Origin: Cudoniella acicularis
Taxonomy: Eukaryota; Ascomycota; Leotiomycetes; Helotiales; Helotiaceae
Length of the DNA stretch: 51,539 bases
Reading direction: 5' to 3'
NCBI GenBank assembly: GCA_013054445.1
Contig: JAAMPI010000214.1
Location: 1 to 51,539, forward strand
In this document: piece after piece, positions 11,301-22,341 of the stretch
Layout: every line of letters starts with the position of its first letter
Position numbering within the stretch: the stretch's first letter is position 1
Made by a program: the position numbers and the translations under genes
Notes under the pieces: model-generated
Databases searched by the model: none
Seen by the model: the letters and a program-made list of their open reading frames with translations, nothing else
What the model was told of the DNA's origin: nothing

Positions 11301-14300
11301 TGTTACTCGCATCTGCTGGACAGTATTTGCCGCCACCCTTCAACTAAAATCAATAAATTTGAATTGTGTAGCAAATGGTCTATCGGAGAAAGTCTACGGC
11401 TGGGAAAAGGTCTTCGTGTTGAAGCAGACCAGGCGAAGACAGTAAGTCATTTGTTTGAGCAAGAAGTTGCACACCATCCCAAGCTTACTGCTATGCGGGA
11501 CGGATATGGCGCTAGTCTGTCCTATGAAGCCTCGTTGGAACTAACCTCGCGAATATCAGCAACTATCTCGTCAATTGTTCCTACCGAAAGTCCCATCGCA
11601 ATGCTTTGTGAGCCTTCAGTCGAAGCTGTTTGCAGCATGCTTGCAATTGCCAGAATGAATGCCCTGTGTTTACCTCTCGACTTGAGCATCCCTTTCATGG
11701 CTGTCAAGTCCATTTTGGTTGAAGCCAAGCCACAACTCCTAATCTACCATGACCACACACTTGAGATGGCGGCAAAGTTCAAAGAGCTAGGAATAACAAT
11801 GATCAACATCTCAAAATCGAATATGGAAATTCAATCAACCTTTATCCTAGCGAAGCCTTCAAGTGGCGTCCTCTCGCTTTACACAAGTGGAACGACTGGG
11901 ACCCCGAAGGGAGTCATCCTCACCCATGAAAATCTCTTGAACAGCATTCTGGGGATGCTCGCCGTGTTTAAAATGGATGTTGAGGTCATTTTGCAGCAAA
12001 GTTCGCTTGGATTCGATTTGGCCTGGGCGCAAATATTCCTTGCACTTTGCTCTGGATCAACTTTGATTATTGCACGGAGAGAGCAGAGAGGTGATCCAAC
12101 GGAATTGTCAACTCTCATATTTAAGGAAAACGTCAGTTTCACATTCTGCGTCCCTTCCGAATATTCAATCTTGCTGCGATATAGCTTCAAGATTCTGAAA
12201 GCCTGCTCTTCTTGGCGCATGGCTTGGATTGGTGGTGAAAGACTTACGAAGGAAATAAAGAAGCAATTCCAGCACCTACGACCAGATGTTGTGTTGTTCA
12301 ACGGATACGGGCCCACAGAAACAAGCATTGTCTCCCATATGGGCAAGGTTCATTTCAGCGAGATTGACGATACAAATCCCGAAGAGTACGAGCCTATTGG
12401 ACGGCCGTTGCAAAATGTCTCGACTTACATCATAGACAAGAATGGCCGTCTTCTGCCATTAGGATTCTCCGGAGAGATATGTATCGGCGGCAAAGGCGTT
12501 TCTTCTGGCTACACCAACGACCGCATGCTCACAGAGAAGAAATTTCTACCAAATACATTCACCGATCAAAATGAAGAAATTTCAAAGCTTTACAAGACAG
12601 GAGACAAGGGGAAATTGCTCGAGGATGGATCATTGGTTTATCTGGGCCGTATTGAGGAAGACAACCAAATTAAGCTACGGGGTCAACGGATTGAACTTAA
12701 TGGCGTCGAAAACGCAATTCTGACAACTGCCATGGGTAACTTGACAGAGGTGGTAGTATTGGCTCAAGGACAAACTACCGAAGCCCAGATCCTAGTAGGA
12801 TTTGTAACATTTGCGGGGACAGCTGTAATCGACACTAGCTCTGAGGGTTACCTACAAACTGTTGTAGAAAGGCTTCCCTTGCCGCGGTACATGTGGCCTG
12901 CATACCTGATTTCCCTGGATCGTCTACCTCGAACACCCAACGGAAAGGTGGATCGAAACGCTCTCAGGACAATTACGATTCCCTTTCATCAAAAAAGCAG
13001 TGAAATGCTTGAATCTCACTCTAACGTTGAGGAGTTATTGAAAAGTTTATGGCGCGATGCTATTTCTGTTACAAGGTCTACCGTTCTACCAATATACAGA
13101 ACATCAGACTTCTTCGAACTTGGAGGGAACTCCATTTCCATGGCAGGACTTCAGTATTCCATACGAAACACATTTAATGTTACGATTCAACTCTCAGATC
13201 TATTTATGGCAAGCTCTCTTCAACGCATGGCAGCACAAATCGAAACAAGAAACGGAGATACCGGGATACCCAAGAGCATTGACTGGACTAGTGAAACATG
13301 TTTACAGCCAGAGCTGTACAAGTTGACAGAAGATAGTCTGAAAATTGGAAATATAGTACGCAGCGTCCAGAGAGATAATAGGGAGACAGAAGTACTTTTG
13401 ACTGGCGCTTTTGGCTTCCTGGGGAAACGAATGTTACAACTCCTTGTTGATGATCCTAACATCAAGAAGGTGCACTGTGTTGCTATCCGTCCGCGTCCAG
13501 GATTTCCACCTCGGGATTCCCCTATTGCTTCCGAGAAGATTGTTGTTTATCCTGGGGACCTGTCAGATGCTAATCTCGGACTTTCAGCAATCGATTGGCG
13601 GACTTTGTCAGGCAGTATTGACGTTATCATCCACAACGGATCCGAGGTTTCCTTTTTGAAGAGCTATACAACTTTACGTAACGCCAATGTCGGATCCACG
13701 AATCAATTGATCAAGTTGTGTCTTCCTCGAAGAATCTCTCTTCTCTACATATCTTCTGCCGGAATTGCTGCACTCTTAGGCGAAAATTGCACCCTCGAGG
13801 AAACACATACGCCGTCAATGATACCCCCCCCCCCCTTCTGCTGAAACGAGTGGTTATATTAGTTCAAAATGGGTCAGTGAGAGGCTTCTCGAGGCAGTCA
13901 CAGAATTGGTTCCAATCAAGATCAGAATCCACCGACCGGCTTACATTGTCGGTGAAGGGGCTTCAGCGACGGATCTGGTTAGCACAGTTTTCGACTTTTC
14001 AATTAAGATGGGGGCAGTCCCGATTCTGTCAGGCTGGTCTGGCCATTTTAATTTGGTCAGTGCAGATGAGGTGGCAAGGGAAGTTTTGAGAAACATCCAT
14101 AACTCTAATGAGGAGTTAAGGGGATTGGAAATCAGACACCACACTGGTGACGTTTCTGTTGCAGTTGGGGAGTTGAAGTCGTACCTCGAGCTGCAGCATT
14201 CAATTACATGCGAATCAATCCCCCTCCAAAGGTGGATCGCAGAAGCAGAGAAGGCAGGCATGTCGGTGGCGGTGGCAGGCTACTTGAAGCAATTAATCGG

Positions 14301-14349
14301 GCGAGGTGTGCGTCTGCCGCACATGCATGCATCGCTTCATCATCAGTAA
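2349..14349 (+). CDS. PKS-NRPS hybrid synthetase (KS-AT-DH-MT-KR-ACP-C-A-T-R), frame broken twice
   Basis: Highly reducing iterative PKS fused to one NRPS module; it makes a methylated polyketide and joins it to one amino acid. Start ATG 2349. Approximate residues: KS 6-425 (DTACSSS, EAHGTG, IGHLEG), AT 550-860 (GHSSGE), DH 940-1240 (HCFQKQVLFP, HPGFLD), MT 1410-1530 (LEIGAGTGG), KR 2105-2290 (GLTGDLG, YNAAN), ACP near 2420 (GIDSL), C 2560-2980 (HHIIMDG), A 3010-3525 (YTSGTTGTPKG, NGYGPTE, NGKVDR), T near 3577 (LGGNS), R 3660-3980 (GAFGFLG, YISSK). There is no ER domain; the enoyl reductase at 18351-19495 fits in trans. One intron, 7322-7371 (GTGAGT, acceptor CAG; an alternative acceptor at 7365 is also in frame). 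The frame breaks in an 11-A run (3944-3954) and a 12-C run (13824-13835), one base too many each time, so as written the protein stops at about residue 545. Sequencing error or a decaying gene are both possible. Confidence 0.9.
3944..3954 (+). other. Frame break in 11-A run, KS-AT linker
   Basis: The KS frame continues through this A-run to a stop ending at 3983, while the AT frame is open one register away from at least 3955. The tract is one base longer than a continuous frame allows. It lies in the poorly conserved linker and not inside a domain. Confidence 0.85.
13824..13835 (+). other. Frame break in 12-C run, inside R domain
   Basis: The frame that carries C-A-T and the start of R ends at 13844, just after twelve C. 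The rest of the reductase, including its Tyr/Lys motif, is open in the next register up to 14349. One base too many, the same direction as the first break. Confidence 0.85.
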
Positions 14350-14579
14350 AGATGATTTAGACTAATTATTATACACTTAGAATTAGGGAAAATTTTGAAC
14401 AGTGACAGGCACGTTCAAACACATATTGCTGATAGAAGCCATTCCCATTGCCACGTTTCCTGGCACCCTTTCACCCTTCGGCCTAAAGCCAGAATCTTAT
14501 TTCCGACTGACCTGACTAACAGGCTCCCATGTATACCCGACCCTTCTTTCCGAAGAGAAATTCTTCCCACCTGGAACGC

Positions 14580-15065
14580 TCAAACAGCGATAACAGCTGC
14601 GAGAATATAACATATAAAGGCAGGCAAATCCGCCGTCCAAGCTCGCAAAAAATTCAACTTCAGCCAGTATCGCAACGAGCGTGTAGTATTTCCTTCCGGC
14701 TTATTCGCCCCAATGGCCCTTATGTGCTTTATAATCAATGGCGCGTACAGAAAGTGGGATATAGTGAAAGCTAGTCCTGCCCAGTACCAATTCTCGGCAC
14801 CAACGTCCCGCAAGAAATGTTGTTGGGTGAAAACATTCACGATGGCGAGCATGGTGGTGGCGGAAAAAGAACAAATGATGACCCATTGGCCACGAGAAAG
14901 CCATTGGACCCACCAGTATGGCAATAAAACATTGGCATGACTGCGATATGAGCCATGCATCCAGGTTTTGAGAAAGATGTGTTCATCAAGTGCGAACATA
15001 AGGGCGGCTGCTGAAGTGATCGCCGGGGAAAGTCGAAGCAGCTTCATCCCAATCGAATTTGGCAT
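14580..15065 (-). CDS. Small integral membrane protein, about four TM segments
   Basis: Intronless, 161 residues. Hydrophobic stretches lie near residues 10-27, 58-80, 93-112 and 142-161, separated by basic and polar loops, with conserved-looking LDEHIFLKTW and RAWTADLP segments. The size and topology recall DUF1772/anthrone-oxygenase-like proteins found beside fungal polyketide genes, but the resemblance is architectural and no catalytic residue was identified. It lies 230 bp beyond the PKS-NRPS stop, convergent with it. An accessory membrane enzyme or a passenger protein are both possible. Confidence 0.55.
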   Translation of the reverse strand: MPNSIGMKLLRLSPAITSAAALMFALDEHIFLKTWMHGSYRSHANVLLPYWWVQWLSRGQWVIICSFSATTMLAIVNVFTQQHFLRDVGAENWYWAGLAFTISHFLYAPLIIKHIRAIGANKPEGNTTRSLRYWLKLNFLRAWTADLPAFICYILAAVIAV

Positions 15066-15993
15066 TTCGATGAATTCAAATACAATTAAACTTTCGAATA
15101 TGAAGATGAACGAAAATGTTGATCAATCGATTAAAGTTTCGTGATTTAAAGGTATCTCGGAGGATTTGGCATATATAGATTTTCGATTTATGTATACCGG
15201 TGCTAGTAGCATTTGTAGAACAGACCTTCAGCTTGAGAAACGCTTGAGTTCTAACATCGCATAAAACAATTTGAAATCACCCTTAGGTGTCAAATGCTCC
15301 TGTGATACTGTACGGGGAACAATACGTCCCCGCTAGGTCTACCACGTTAACCTGAGAGCGCCAGCCAGCTATCCGGGAAAAGAGACCCCTTGCGAATCCC
15401 AGGCCATCGCCGAAACTTCGGAGTTAGAAATGCAAGACAAGGCAAGGATTGATCTAAAATTGACGTAAAACTGTTCTCCGTGCCACATGCAATACTTTTC
15501 AAGTCATCCAAGCGACCGCCGACTGGTTTTACTAGGTACATTCTAGCTACCAGCATTAATCTAATCACTGGCAGACAACAATCTCCCCAAAGCAGATTGT
15601 GATGAAAATGAGCCTCGTTTCAATTAGTCGGTCCCTGAAAATTATAACACCGGGATTGGCAAGTCACTACATCGGATTTATATTAGCAGCATCAATTTTA
15701 TTATTTTCATATGTCACGCTGTTGCGAGTCTGTTATGGAGTTTATATTGATTACATAAAAACGCTTCCTGTAAACTTCTGATGCCTCAAAAGTTCATGTA
15801 AGGCTTCGATCGAAAACCTGCTCGCTGCGTAAATCAAACGTGACCGTTGTGCCACGCCTTTCACCCCGCCTAGATTTCAGAACGCACATTTTGCCAAGAA
15901 ATTGTCGTCAAAGCTTTCAGCCACCTTCACAACCTTCTATTCTTTTCCCCAGGAAATCGAAGAAATTCTTCTTTTCGTCCCGGATGCAGTGCA
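15066..15993. other. Intergenic, 0.9 kb, AT-rich
   Basis: No convincing gene. A 60-codon plus-strand frame (15599-15781) encodes one hydrophobic helix followed by LLRVCYGVYIDYIKTLP, faintly like the membrane anchor and Y..HP..KFPG segment of fungal P450s. Nothing P450-like follows, so at most this is a relic. Confidence 0.3.
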
Positions 15994-17814
15994 TTACTGA
16001 TCCCATACCGTGAAACTCTCACTATGATCACCACGCGGCGTCTCCGAATCGATATCTTTTCTCCCAGACGACTGTAGAGGTCTCAAATTCCGCTGCCCAG
16101 ACGGTTGGGACCAAGAATCATGTGTAGCAACTGTAGGGATAGAGTGGTCTGTCGATGGTGCACTCCTGTGTTGCCTGATCTCGACATGCTTCAGGATCAC
16201 ATCTGATGAATTTGCAACGAAATTCTCGGTGCTGTCCTTGCCATTTTCAAGTACAGTAGAGCCAGAGGCAGGACTTCGTCTGCTTCCCAGACTGGAGATT
16301 TTGTAAATCCACGAGCGGAGAGTAGGAGAGAGGAGTCGCAAGCCCGGAAGCATTGTTGGGAGACATGCACACACGATCCCAAGATTCAGTTCGATATCGA
16401 CCCAGATAGCAAACTGCACATTATCAACTAATTACGATTAGCCTTAACCTTGGTTGCCATCTGGAGTGTGCTGATGTTCAGCAGGAAATAAACATACATG
16501 TGAAATCATATGGAGAGGTCTGTAAAATAAACGGAATTCTGACAACTGCTGCGATACACACGCTTCCAAACAAGTGGATTAGTGTATCTCCTTTACATAT
16601 TCGTTCAATGGCAAAACTTACAAACAGCCAAGAAGGAATGTAAGACTTATTCCGATTTTCTGATTTCTTCCGATTTTTAACTTTATTAGAGCCGGTATAG
16701 GCAACGCCATGATAAATATATCAGTGAAAATATTTGAACCAGTGGTACTGAAATCTACAGTCAGCGTGGAAATAGGACATGTCCCTCCGGGGATAGTTTT
16801 ATCCCAGTAATATTCAACTGGCCGACAGTTTAGGAATGCTAGCAAAAAATTCGCGATCAACCAGAGAAATATTAAAGTAAAGCCGACGTTGCAGCCTAAA
16901 ACAACTTTTTTGTCGCACCAGAAGATTCGAAGATAGAAGAATAGAATCGAGATTTTCGTTATCGCTATTGCAACGAAGAAAAGTATGGATGATGCAAAGA
17001 AGGACTGGTTCTAATTAGCTCAAAACTAATAAAAGTTGATGGAAATTAGTGAACTAACCTTTAAGATAGCGAGAAGTTGCTCATTGTTGAGAATGATCTG
17101 ATGCTTTCCTAACCCGTGGCTTAAAACTATGAACGTCAGTATATATGATAACAAAAAGAAAGGAACCAAAGACTTACGCAGTCCGGTTCCAACGTCTTTT
17201 CCAAATGAAATTAACTAGAATATCACCCAGCATAAGCTACTTGAAACCAGTATAAGCCGTTGGAATGTAAAGGGTTATCTTTACCAATGCTCCTAAAATG
17301 GAAATATCATCCAATCCGAAAGAGACCCTCGATATGTAACGCGACCAGAAGCGGAACGCAACAGAAATAGTTGCCAACGAAACAACTAAAGCTGTGATGG
17401 CGATTAAGACAAGCTGGTGATTGACGTTCACTTCCGGCACAGTTTCAATACATTCGTGTTACAAAGTCCCGATTATTTCTAGAGATATAGTTTCATTAGC
17501 TTCCGTTGTTGAAAGCTCTTTGAATTAAAAGCAATGGAACAAAAAGTTCAACCTTACCACTCAGTTCAAGCACCGTGCAATTCGAGGCTGCTTGAAGTTC
17601 GGTTTCGAGGGTATATACAAACTTCATTCCACTACAAAGACAATTTAGGTCGTAACCACAGGGGTACTGATCCAGTGTTGCTTTAGTAGTGGCAATCTGG
17701 AAGCTATTAGTTTGAACGAGAAAATTTCGTTTCCTCCCAGCGGGTGTATGATATACCTACCCCACATAGCGGTATAGTAGATAAAAACTGTTGGAGGACT
17801 TCATGGTTTGACAT
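15994..17814 (-). CDS. CFEM-domain 7-TM receptor (PTH11-like), carries an in-frame stop
   Basis: Eight exons rebuilt from splice signals: 17814-17761, 17696-17558, 17478-17285, 17214-17178, 17126-17059, 17010-16622, 16562-16498, 16427-15994; 460 codons, closing exactly in phase. The N-terminal CFEM region (PLCG, PCGYDLNCLC, NCT, HEC) is followed by the fungal rhodopsin-like membrane domain (FRFWSRY, LDDISILGAL, SHGLGKH, ITKISILFFYLRIF, FLNCRPVEYYWD, VCIAAVVRIP, IELNLGIVCACLP) and a cytoplasmic Ser-rich tail. PTH11-type proteins are plasma-membrane receptors for surface or nutrient cues. Oddities: TAA in frame at 17461-17459, five codons into exon 3; the usual second CFEM Cys is Thr; no signal peptide is found. 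An alternative acceptor (CGGAAG, about 17432) would skip the stop but lose the last CFEM Cys. Either a recent pseudogene or a sequence error; the family call is solid. Confidence 0.72.
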
Positions 17815-18350
17815 CGTCTGTGGCTTAGCCCAATTGATCTTTCAAATGTCATCAAGTAGCGTCTTGAAGGTGTTATGGCGAGCTTGGATTCGGAGATTGA
17901 CTCTAGAAGGACATCGAGTGGGGCTTGACGCTTTTTGGTCAGCGATCTGGGTGAGCGCCTCTTAGCTGCAGGAATGATAAAAGACGTCCCCGATCCTTCA
18001 GAGAAGGATCGAGGATAGCCGAGGATGCGTTTGAAGCGCGCCGCCCCAAGACTATCCGAGTCGCCTCATAGGCTAGATTTTACCACCAATTGCATGAGAA
18101 CCTGACTTTTTGACTTTTAGACCCCCCTGCCTATTCTCCCATGTAAAAAATCGAGGCGTGGCTGACAGTTACGTAAACCCGAATTTGATTTACAAGGCGG
18201 CTTATTACGGCAGCTTATATGGTAAATCGGTCAGATGTTTGAAATACGCGTAAGTAGAGCCACACCTATATGTTTGGATTCAGTGCTATAATTACTCTCG
18301 GTGTAGATATGTTGTTCTCGACATATCAAACAAGTGTATTTGTGAATATA
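17815..18350. other. Intergenic, 0.5 kb
   Basis: No gene supported. It contains a perfect short hairpin at 17991-18009 (GATCCTT, 5-nt loop, AAGGATC) and a stretch with different base composition (about 17820-18070, GC-richer than its surroundings) that may be foreign or repeat-derived. Confidence 0.3.
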
Positions 18351-19495
18351 TTATAAAAGATGGACAAGTTTCTCGCCGGACACAGTCTCCTGACCCAATT
18401 CTATGATTCCTTCCATAATACCTGCAATGCCCTTCCTCCGAAACACTCTGATCGGATGAGGTACTAGAATCCCCTCAAGAAGCAGATTTTGCGCGTGTCG
18501 GTACCATTCAGCCATGAACATTCGGTCCTGGGGCCTTTCTTTCCTCTTGTATGGACTTTTTGTCATGATTTGTTGCCCAAACATTGTAAGACAGAAGATC
18601 CAACGTGGCTTAATATCGTTGCGGACATGCAATTGGATTGGAAATGGATCAAGTGCGGTATAATTTCCCCCTTGGTCCCCCATTGCCTCATAACAAGTTT
18701 TCATAGTTTTTGAGTTTGTTACACAATCAAGTACCATCCCCAGCGAGTCTTTGGCCAGTTTTCGAATATCAAAGCCACAGGAAGATGAATGATAATCAAA
18801 CACTGCAGCTGCTCCCAAACCTTTGACTAGATCAAAGTTTCGTGGCGAACATGTCGTGATTACTTTATACCCGGAGCTGAAATGAATGATAGTTAGTGCT
18901 GCCTTGACGGTTTGCACCCCGAATATGGGACTTACAGTTTCAATAATTGTATTGCCATTGTACCGCAAGAAGTGCTCCCGCCATACACTAAGAAATATTC
19001 GTCGGGTCTTGATTCTGCGATAACAGAGGGAAATCTGAGCCCCAGAGACTGGTACAACGCCATACCCACTGTCGATAAGGAGACTCCAAGTGCAGCAGCT
19101 TCTTCGAAACGCATCGATTCCGGGATTTTGAGCAATAATGACTCTTCTGCCTGTATAAACTCGCAGAAAGCTCCTACGCTAGGCTTGAAAATGTTTCCTC
19201 CCATCACCACCCCACATACCCTATCACCAACACACAGTCGTTGGACCTGGGAACCCAGCAATATAACACGGCTAGAGAAATCGTAACCCCCGATTGTCCC
19301 AACGGATGTTCGAAACTTCGGCATTTTCACATCAGCCGGGTTTAACGCGACTGCCACTGTTTTAACTAGAACTGTCCCCAGAGAAATTTCCGGTATCTCA
19401 ACTGCGTCACAAAATCCATACTCGCCCGTCGATTGAATTAGCAGTGCGTTTTGTAATTTTGAGGCAGGCAACCTTCCAGTTTCCAAATTCTCCAT
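18351..19495 (-). CDS. Trans-acting enoyl reductase, MDR family (RAP1/CcsC/LovC-like)
   Basis: Two exons, 19495-18936 and 18876-18351, with a 59-bp intron (GTAAGT, CTAAC branch, TTTCAG); 361 residues, the usual size for stand-alone trans-ERs. An N-terminal GroES-like half (ALNPADVKMP, GYDFSSRV, VGDRVCGV) is followed by a Rossmann half with VYGGSTSCGTMAIQLLKLSGY, the NADPH motif typical of this group; the exon junction falls inside it. Such enzymes reduce the alpha,beta-double bond for PKSs whose ER domain is missing or dead, as in this cluster's synthetase, so it probably acts on the ACP-bound chain at selected cycles. No frame damage is seen, unlike the synthase and receptor. Confidence 0.9.
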
Positions 19496-20415
19496 GGATT
19501 AAAAGCAGCACTATAGAGGTGGAAGTTGCTGGACTCTTAACTTGTGCTGCCGTGCGTCGAATTGATTTAAGGGCCAACTTTCACAAGTATTGCGAACCCG
19601 CAGACAATTGGGGACTACTGAGAGACTTTTGAGTTCTTAAAAAGTAGGGTACTAATACAGTGTCACAAGATCACAATATGACACTTAATATAATGCGGGA
19701 TAGGGAGCGTAACATCCCGTGACCTAAGTGGTTAAAGAGATAATTGAACATTCAAATATATACTAAATTATAGATTATACAACTAAATACGTTAAATATT
19801 AAGACCATAATAGCAATATCCCAATAGAAGTGATATTTGACCTTGAGACCAATAAACTGTCCCACCCCTGACGCTTAAATTTTGTGACAATTAAGTAAGG
19901 CAATGCGGCCACCCATTTTCTATTCCAACCGGGTATTATGTCCTTGCATCATGTACCATGTATACCCGCCCATAGCACCCTGTACTCGGCGACAGCCCTT
20001 CACGCCGAATATTCGGCACCCCCCGCCCCCGGCGGTAGAACCTTGATGGGGTGACCCATTGTTCGGTTGTTCCATTCTCAGCTGACTCTTTTGTTGGTGT
20101 TCCAACTGCATATTTCTCGTGTTCCAACACAAAACCCGCATTCAGCTGCCTTCCCTATTCAGGACTTTTCCCGGGCCAACAATATCCCTGTCGAAGCTGT
20201 CAAGCTGTCTAACTGATGAATGCCCCTGAACGACAGGTACCAGATGTATTCTGAACTGTTATGACATGCGCTGCATGTTGTCCAGGCTTCCATACATTTT
20301 CCCTTCGCAAGTCTTGTGAAGCAAGACGGCCCACATTCTTCTCTGCACCTTTCTTTGCCTATCTTCTCCCTAGGTGAATATACACAAAAGCATCAGCAGA
20401 TACGAGAACAATAAT
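19496..20415. promoter_or_regulatory. Divergent promoter between trans-ER and MFS exporter
   Basis: 920 bp with no gene supported. About 19660-19870 is very AT-rich. At 20004-20017 lies a perfect 14-bp palindrome, GCCGAATATTCGGC (everted CCG-N6-CGG), a candidate Zn2Cys6 site 399 bp upstream of the exporter ATG. Confidence 0.35.
20004..20017. promoter_or_regulatory. 14-bp palindrome, candidate Zn2Cys6 site
   Basis: GCCGAATATTCGGC is a perfect palindrome with everted CGG triplets spaced by 6 bp. Its layout differs from the CGG-N5-CCG site at 1957, so the two need not bind the same protein. Confidence 0.25.
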
Positions 20416-22341
20416 ATGTCAGGAATCACAACCAAGATGAAAGTCCTCCCAAGCTCCGGTGCAACTCCCTGTGCTGCGAAGAATAACTTCGGACGGAGCG
20501 ATGTCATCGAGACTCTGTCAAAGCAATCAATTTCGGAGAGTAATTTTCCCTCTCAGGTTACTTCGTACCCCACTGGATCCCGCCTTCTTATAATCATATT
20601 TGCTCTTTGTCTTGCTATATTCCTGACATCTCTCGACATGGTATACCACCACTTTCCCCTGGTCTACAAGCAATGATTTTGGAGAGCCACGATATCTAAT
20701 ATCCTAGATAACAGACTATTGTTTCTACCGCCATTCCACAAATCACCGACGAGTTTCACGGCTTAGCAGATATTGGCTGGTATGGTAGTGCATTCTTTCT
20801 CACGTTGTCTTCATCGCAGTCCGCATGGGGCAAGGCATATAAATATTTTGCTTTAAAGTGGGCATTCATGGTATCTCTATTCATCTTTGAAGTCGGTAGC
20901 CTAGTATGTGGTGAGTGCTTATACATCCTAGTATATATAGTCCATTCCGAAACTGATTTTCGCGTAGCTACCTCGAAGAATAGCCCGGCGTTCATTGCTG
21001 GTCGGGCCCTGGCAGGTTTAGGAGGAGCAGGTATAATGTCAGGTTCCTTCACAATTATTACGGTAGCTGCTCCTCCAGCATCCAGACCAGCGTATACTGG
21101 ATTCTGTGGGGCCTCCTATGGTATCGCTAGTATAATTGGGCCACTTTTAGGGGGTCTATTCACAACCCATGTGAGCTGGCGATGGTGTAAGTTATGAAAC
21201 AAATGTCTGACTAAGATAAAGGGACCTGACATGGCTATAGGTTTTTATATCAACCTACCCGCCGGGTTTGCCTGTGCTGCGATCATTGCGGTATTTTTCG
21301 ATTCCCCTACAAAGTCTAATGGGATGACCCTTCAGGAAAAGTTCCTTCACACTGATCTGTTGGGAATTTTTACATTAGTGGCAGCAGTTATCTGTTACCT
21401 TCTGGCTTTGCAGAAGGCAGGAATTACACATGCGTGGAATTCACCAATGGTCGTTGGACTCCTAGTATCATTTTGCCTTTTGCTGGTCTCATTTTTTGTC
21501 TTGGAATGGCGGCTTCACGATAAAGCTATGATAGATAAGAAATTGCTAATAGATCGCACAATATGGTCAGGTATGGCTTTCGGGGCGTTTATGGGCAGTG
21601 CATCGACAATCTTTGTTTATTATGTCCCTCTGTATTTTCAATCGGTAGATGGCATAAGTGCTGCGCAAAGCGGGGTAAGAACTATCCCTCTGGTCATTGG
21701 AATGACCCTGGGAGCAATCATTGCTGGAATCATTATTGGAGCTATAGGGTTCCACATACCATTTATGGTGCTCAGCGGAATATTAACTGTCGCTGGAACA
21801 GCTTTATTGTATACACTTGATATCGGCACGGGCTCGGCAGCGTGGATTGGGTATCAATCTCTAGCAGGCCTTGGTTTTGGGCTAGGGATGCAAATACCGA
21901 TAATTGCTGTGCAGACAGTTCTACCCTCCGAGGATATTCCTGCTGGTACTGCGATGATACTTTGTAAGTGCATATACCCCAGCGCCCCTCTTATACACAA
22001 ACATATTAATTTGAATCCTTCAAGTTGCCCAGAGTCTGGGCAGTGCCTTGTTCATTTCTGCTGCACAGAGCGCATTTGTGAATACTTTCCTATACCGTGT
22101 TCGAGTCACCGCCCCGACAGCCAATATATCACAACTTCTCATCACAGGAGTGACAGACATCAGGACCTCTTTCAACCCAAATATTGTCCCGGGAATTTTG
22201 CGAGCTTGCTTGGATGGGATAAAAAGTGCATTCGCAATTGGGCTAGCCTCTTCGATCATGTTGCTTATGTTAGCATTCGTGAATAAGTGGCATAATTTGA
22301 AGGCATTGAATGAAGCAAAAGCTGAGGCTGAGGGCTTATAG
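20416..22341 (+). CDS. MFS transporter, DHA2 (14-TM) drug:H+ antiporter family
   Basis: Five exons: 20416-20640, 20715-20910, 20968-21186, 21241-21963, 22025-22341; 559 residues, closing in phase. A polar N-terminus of about 55 residues precedes the first [19 protein letters not shown] spans the first splice junction and is the hallmark of the 14-TM family; [28 protein letters not shown] and [12 protein letters not shown] also match. Members export secondary metabolites and toxins across the plasma membrane, so product export or self-protection is likely here. The frame is intact. The ATG at 20416 was chosen as the first one leading into the conserved region. Confidence 0.9.
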
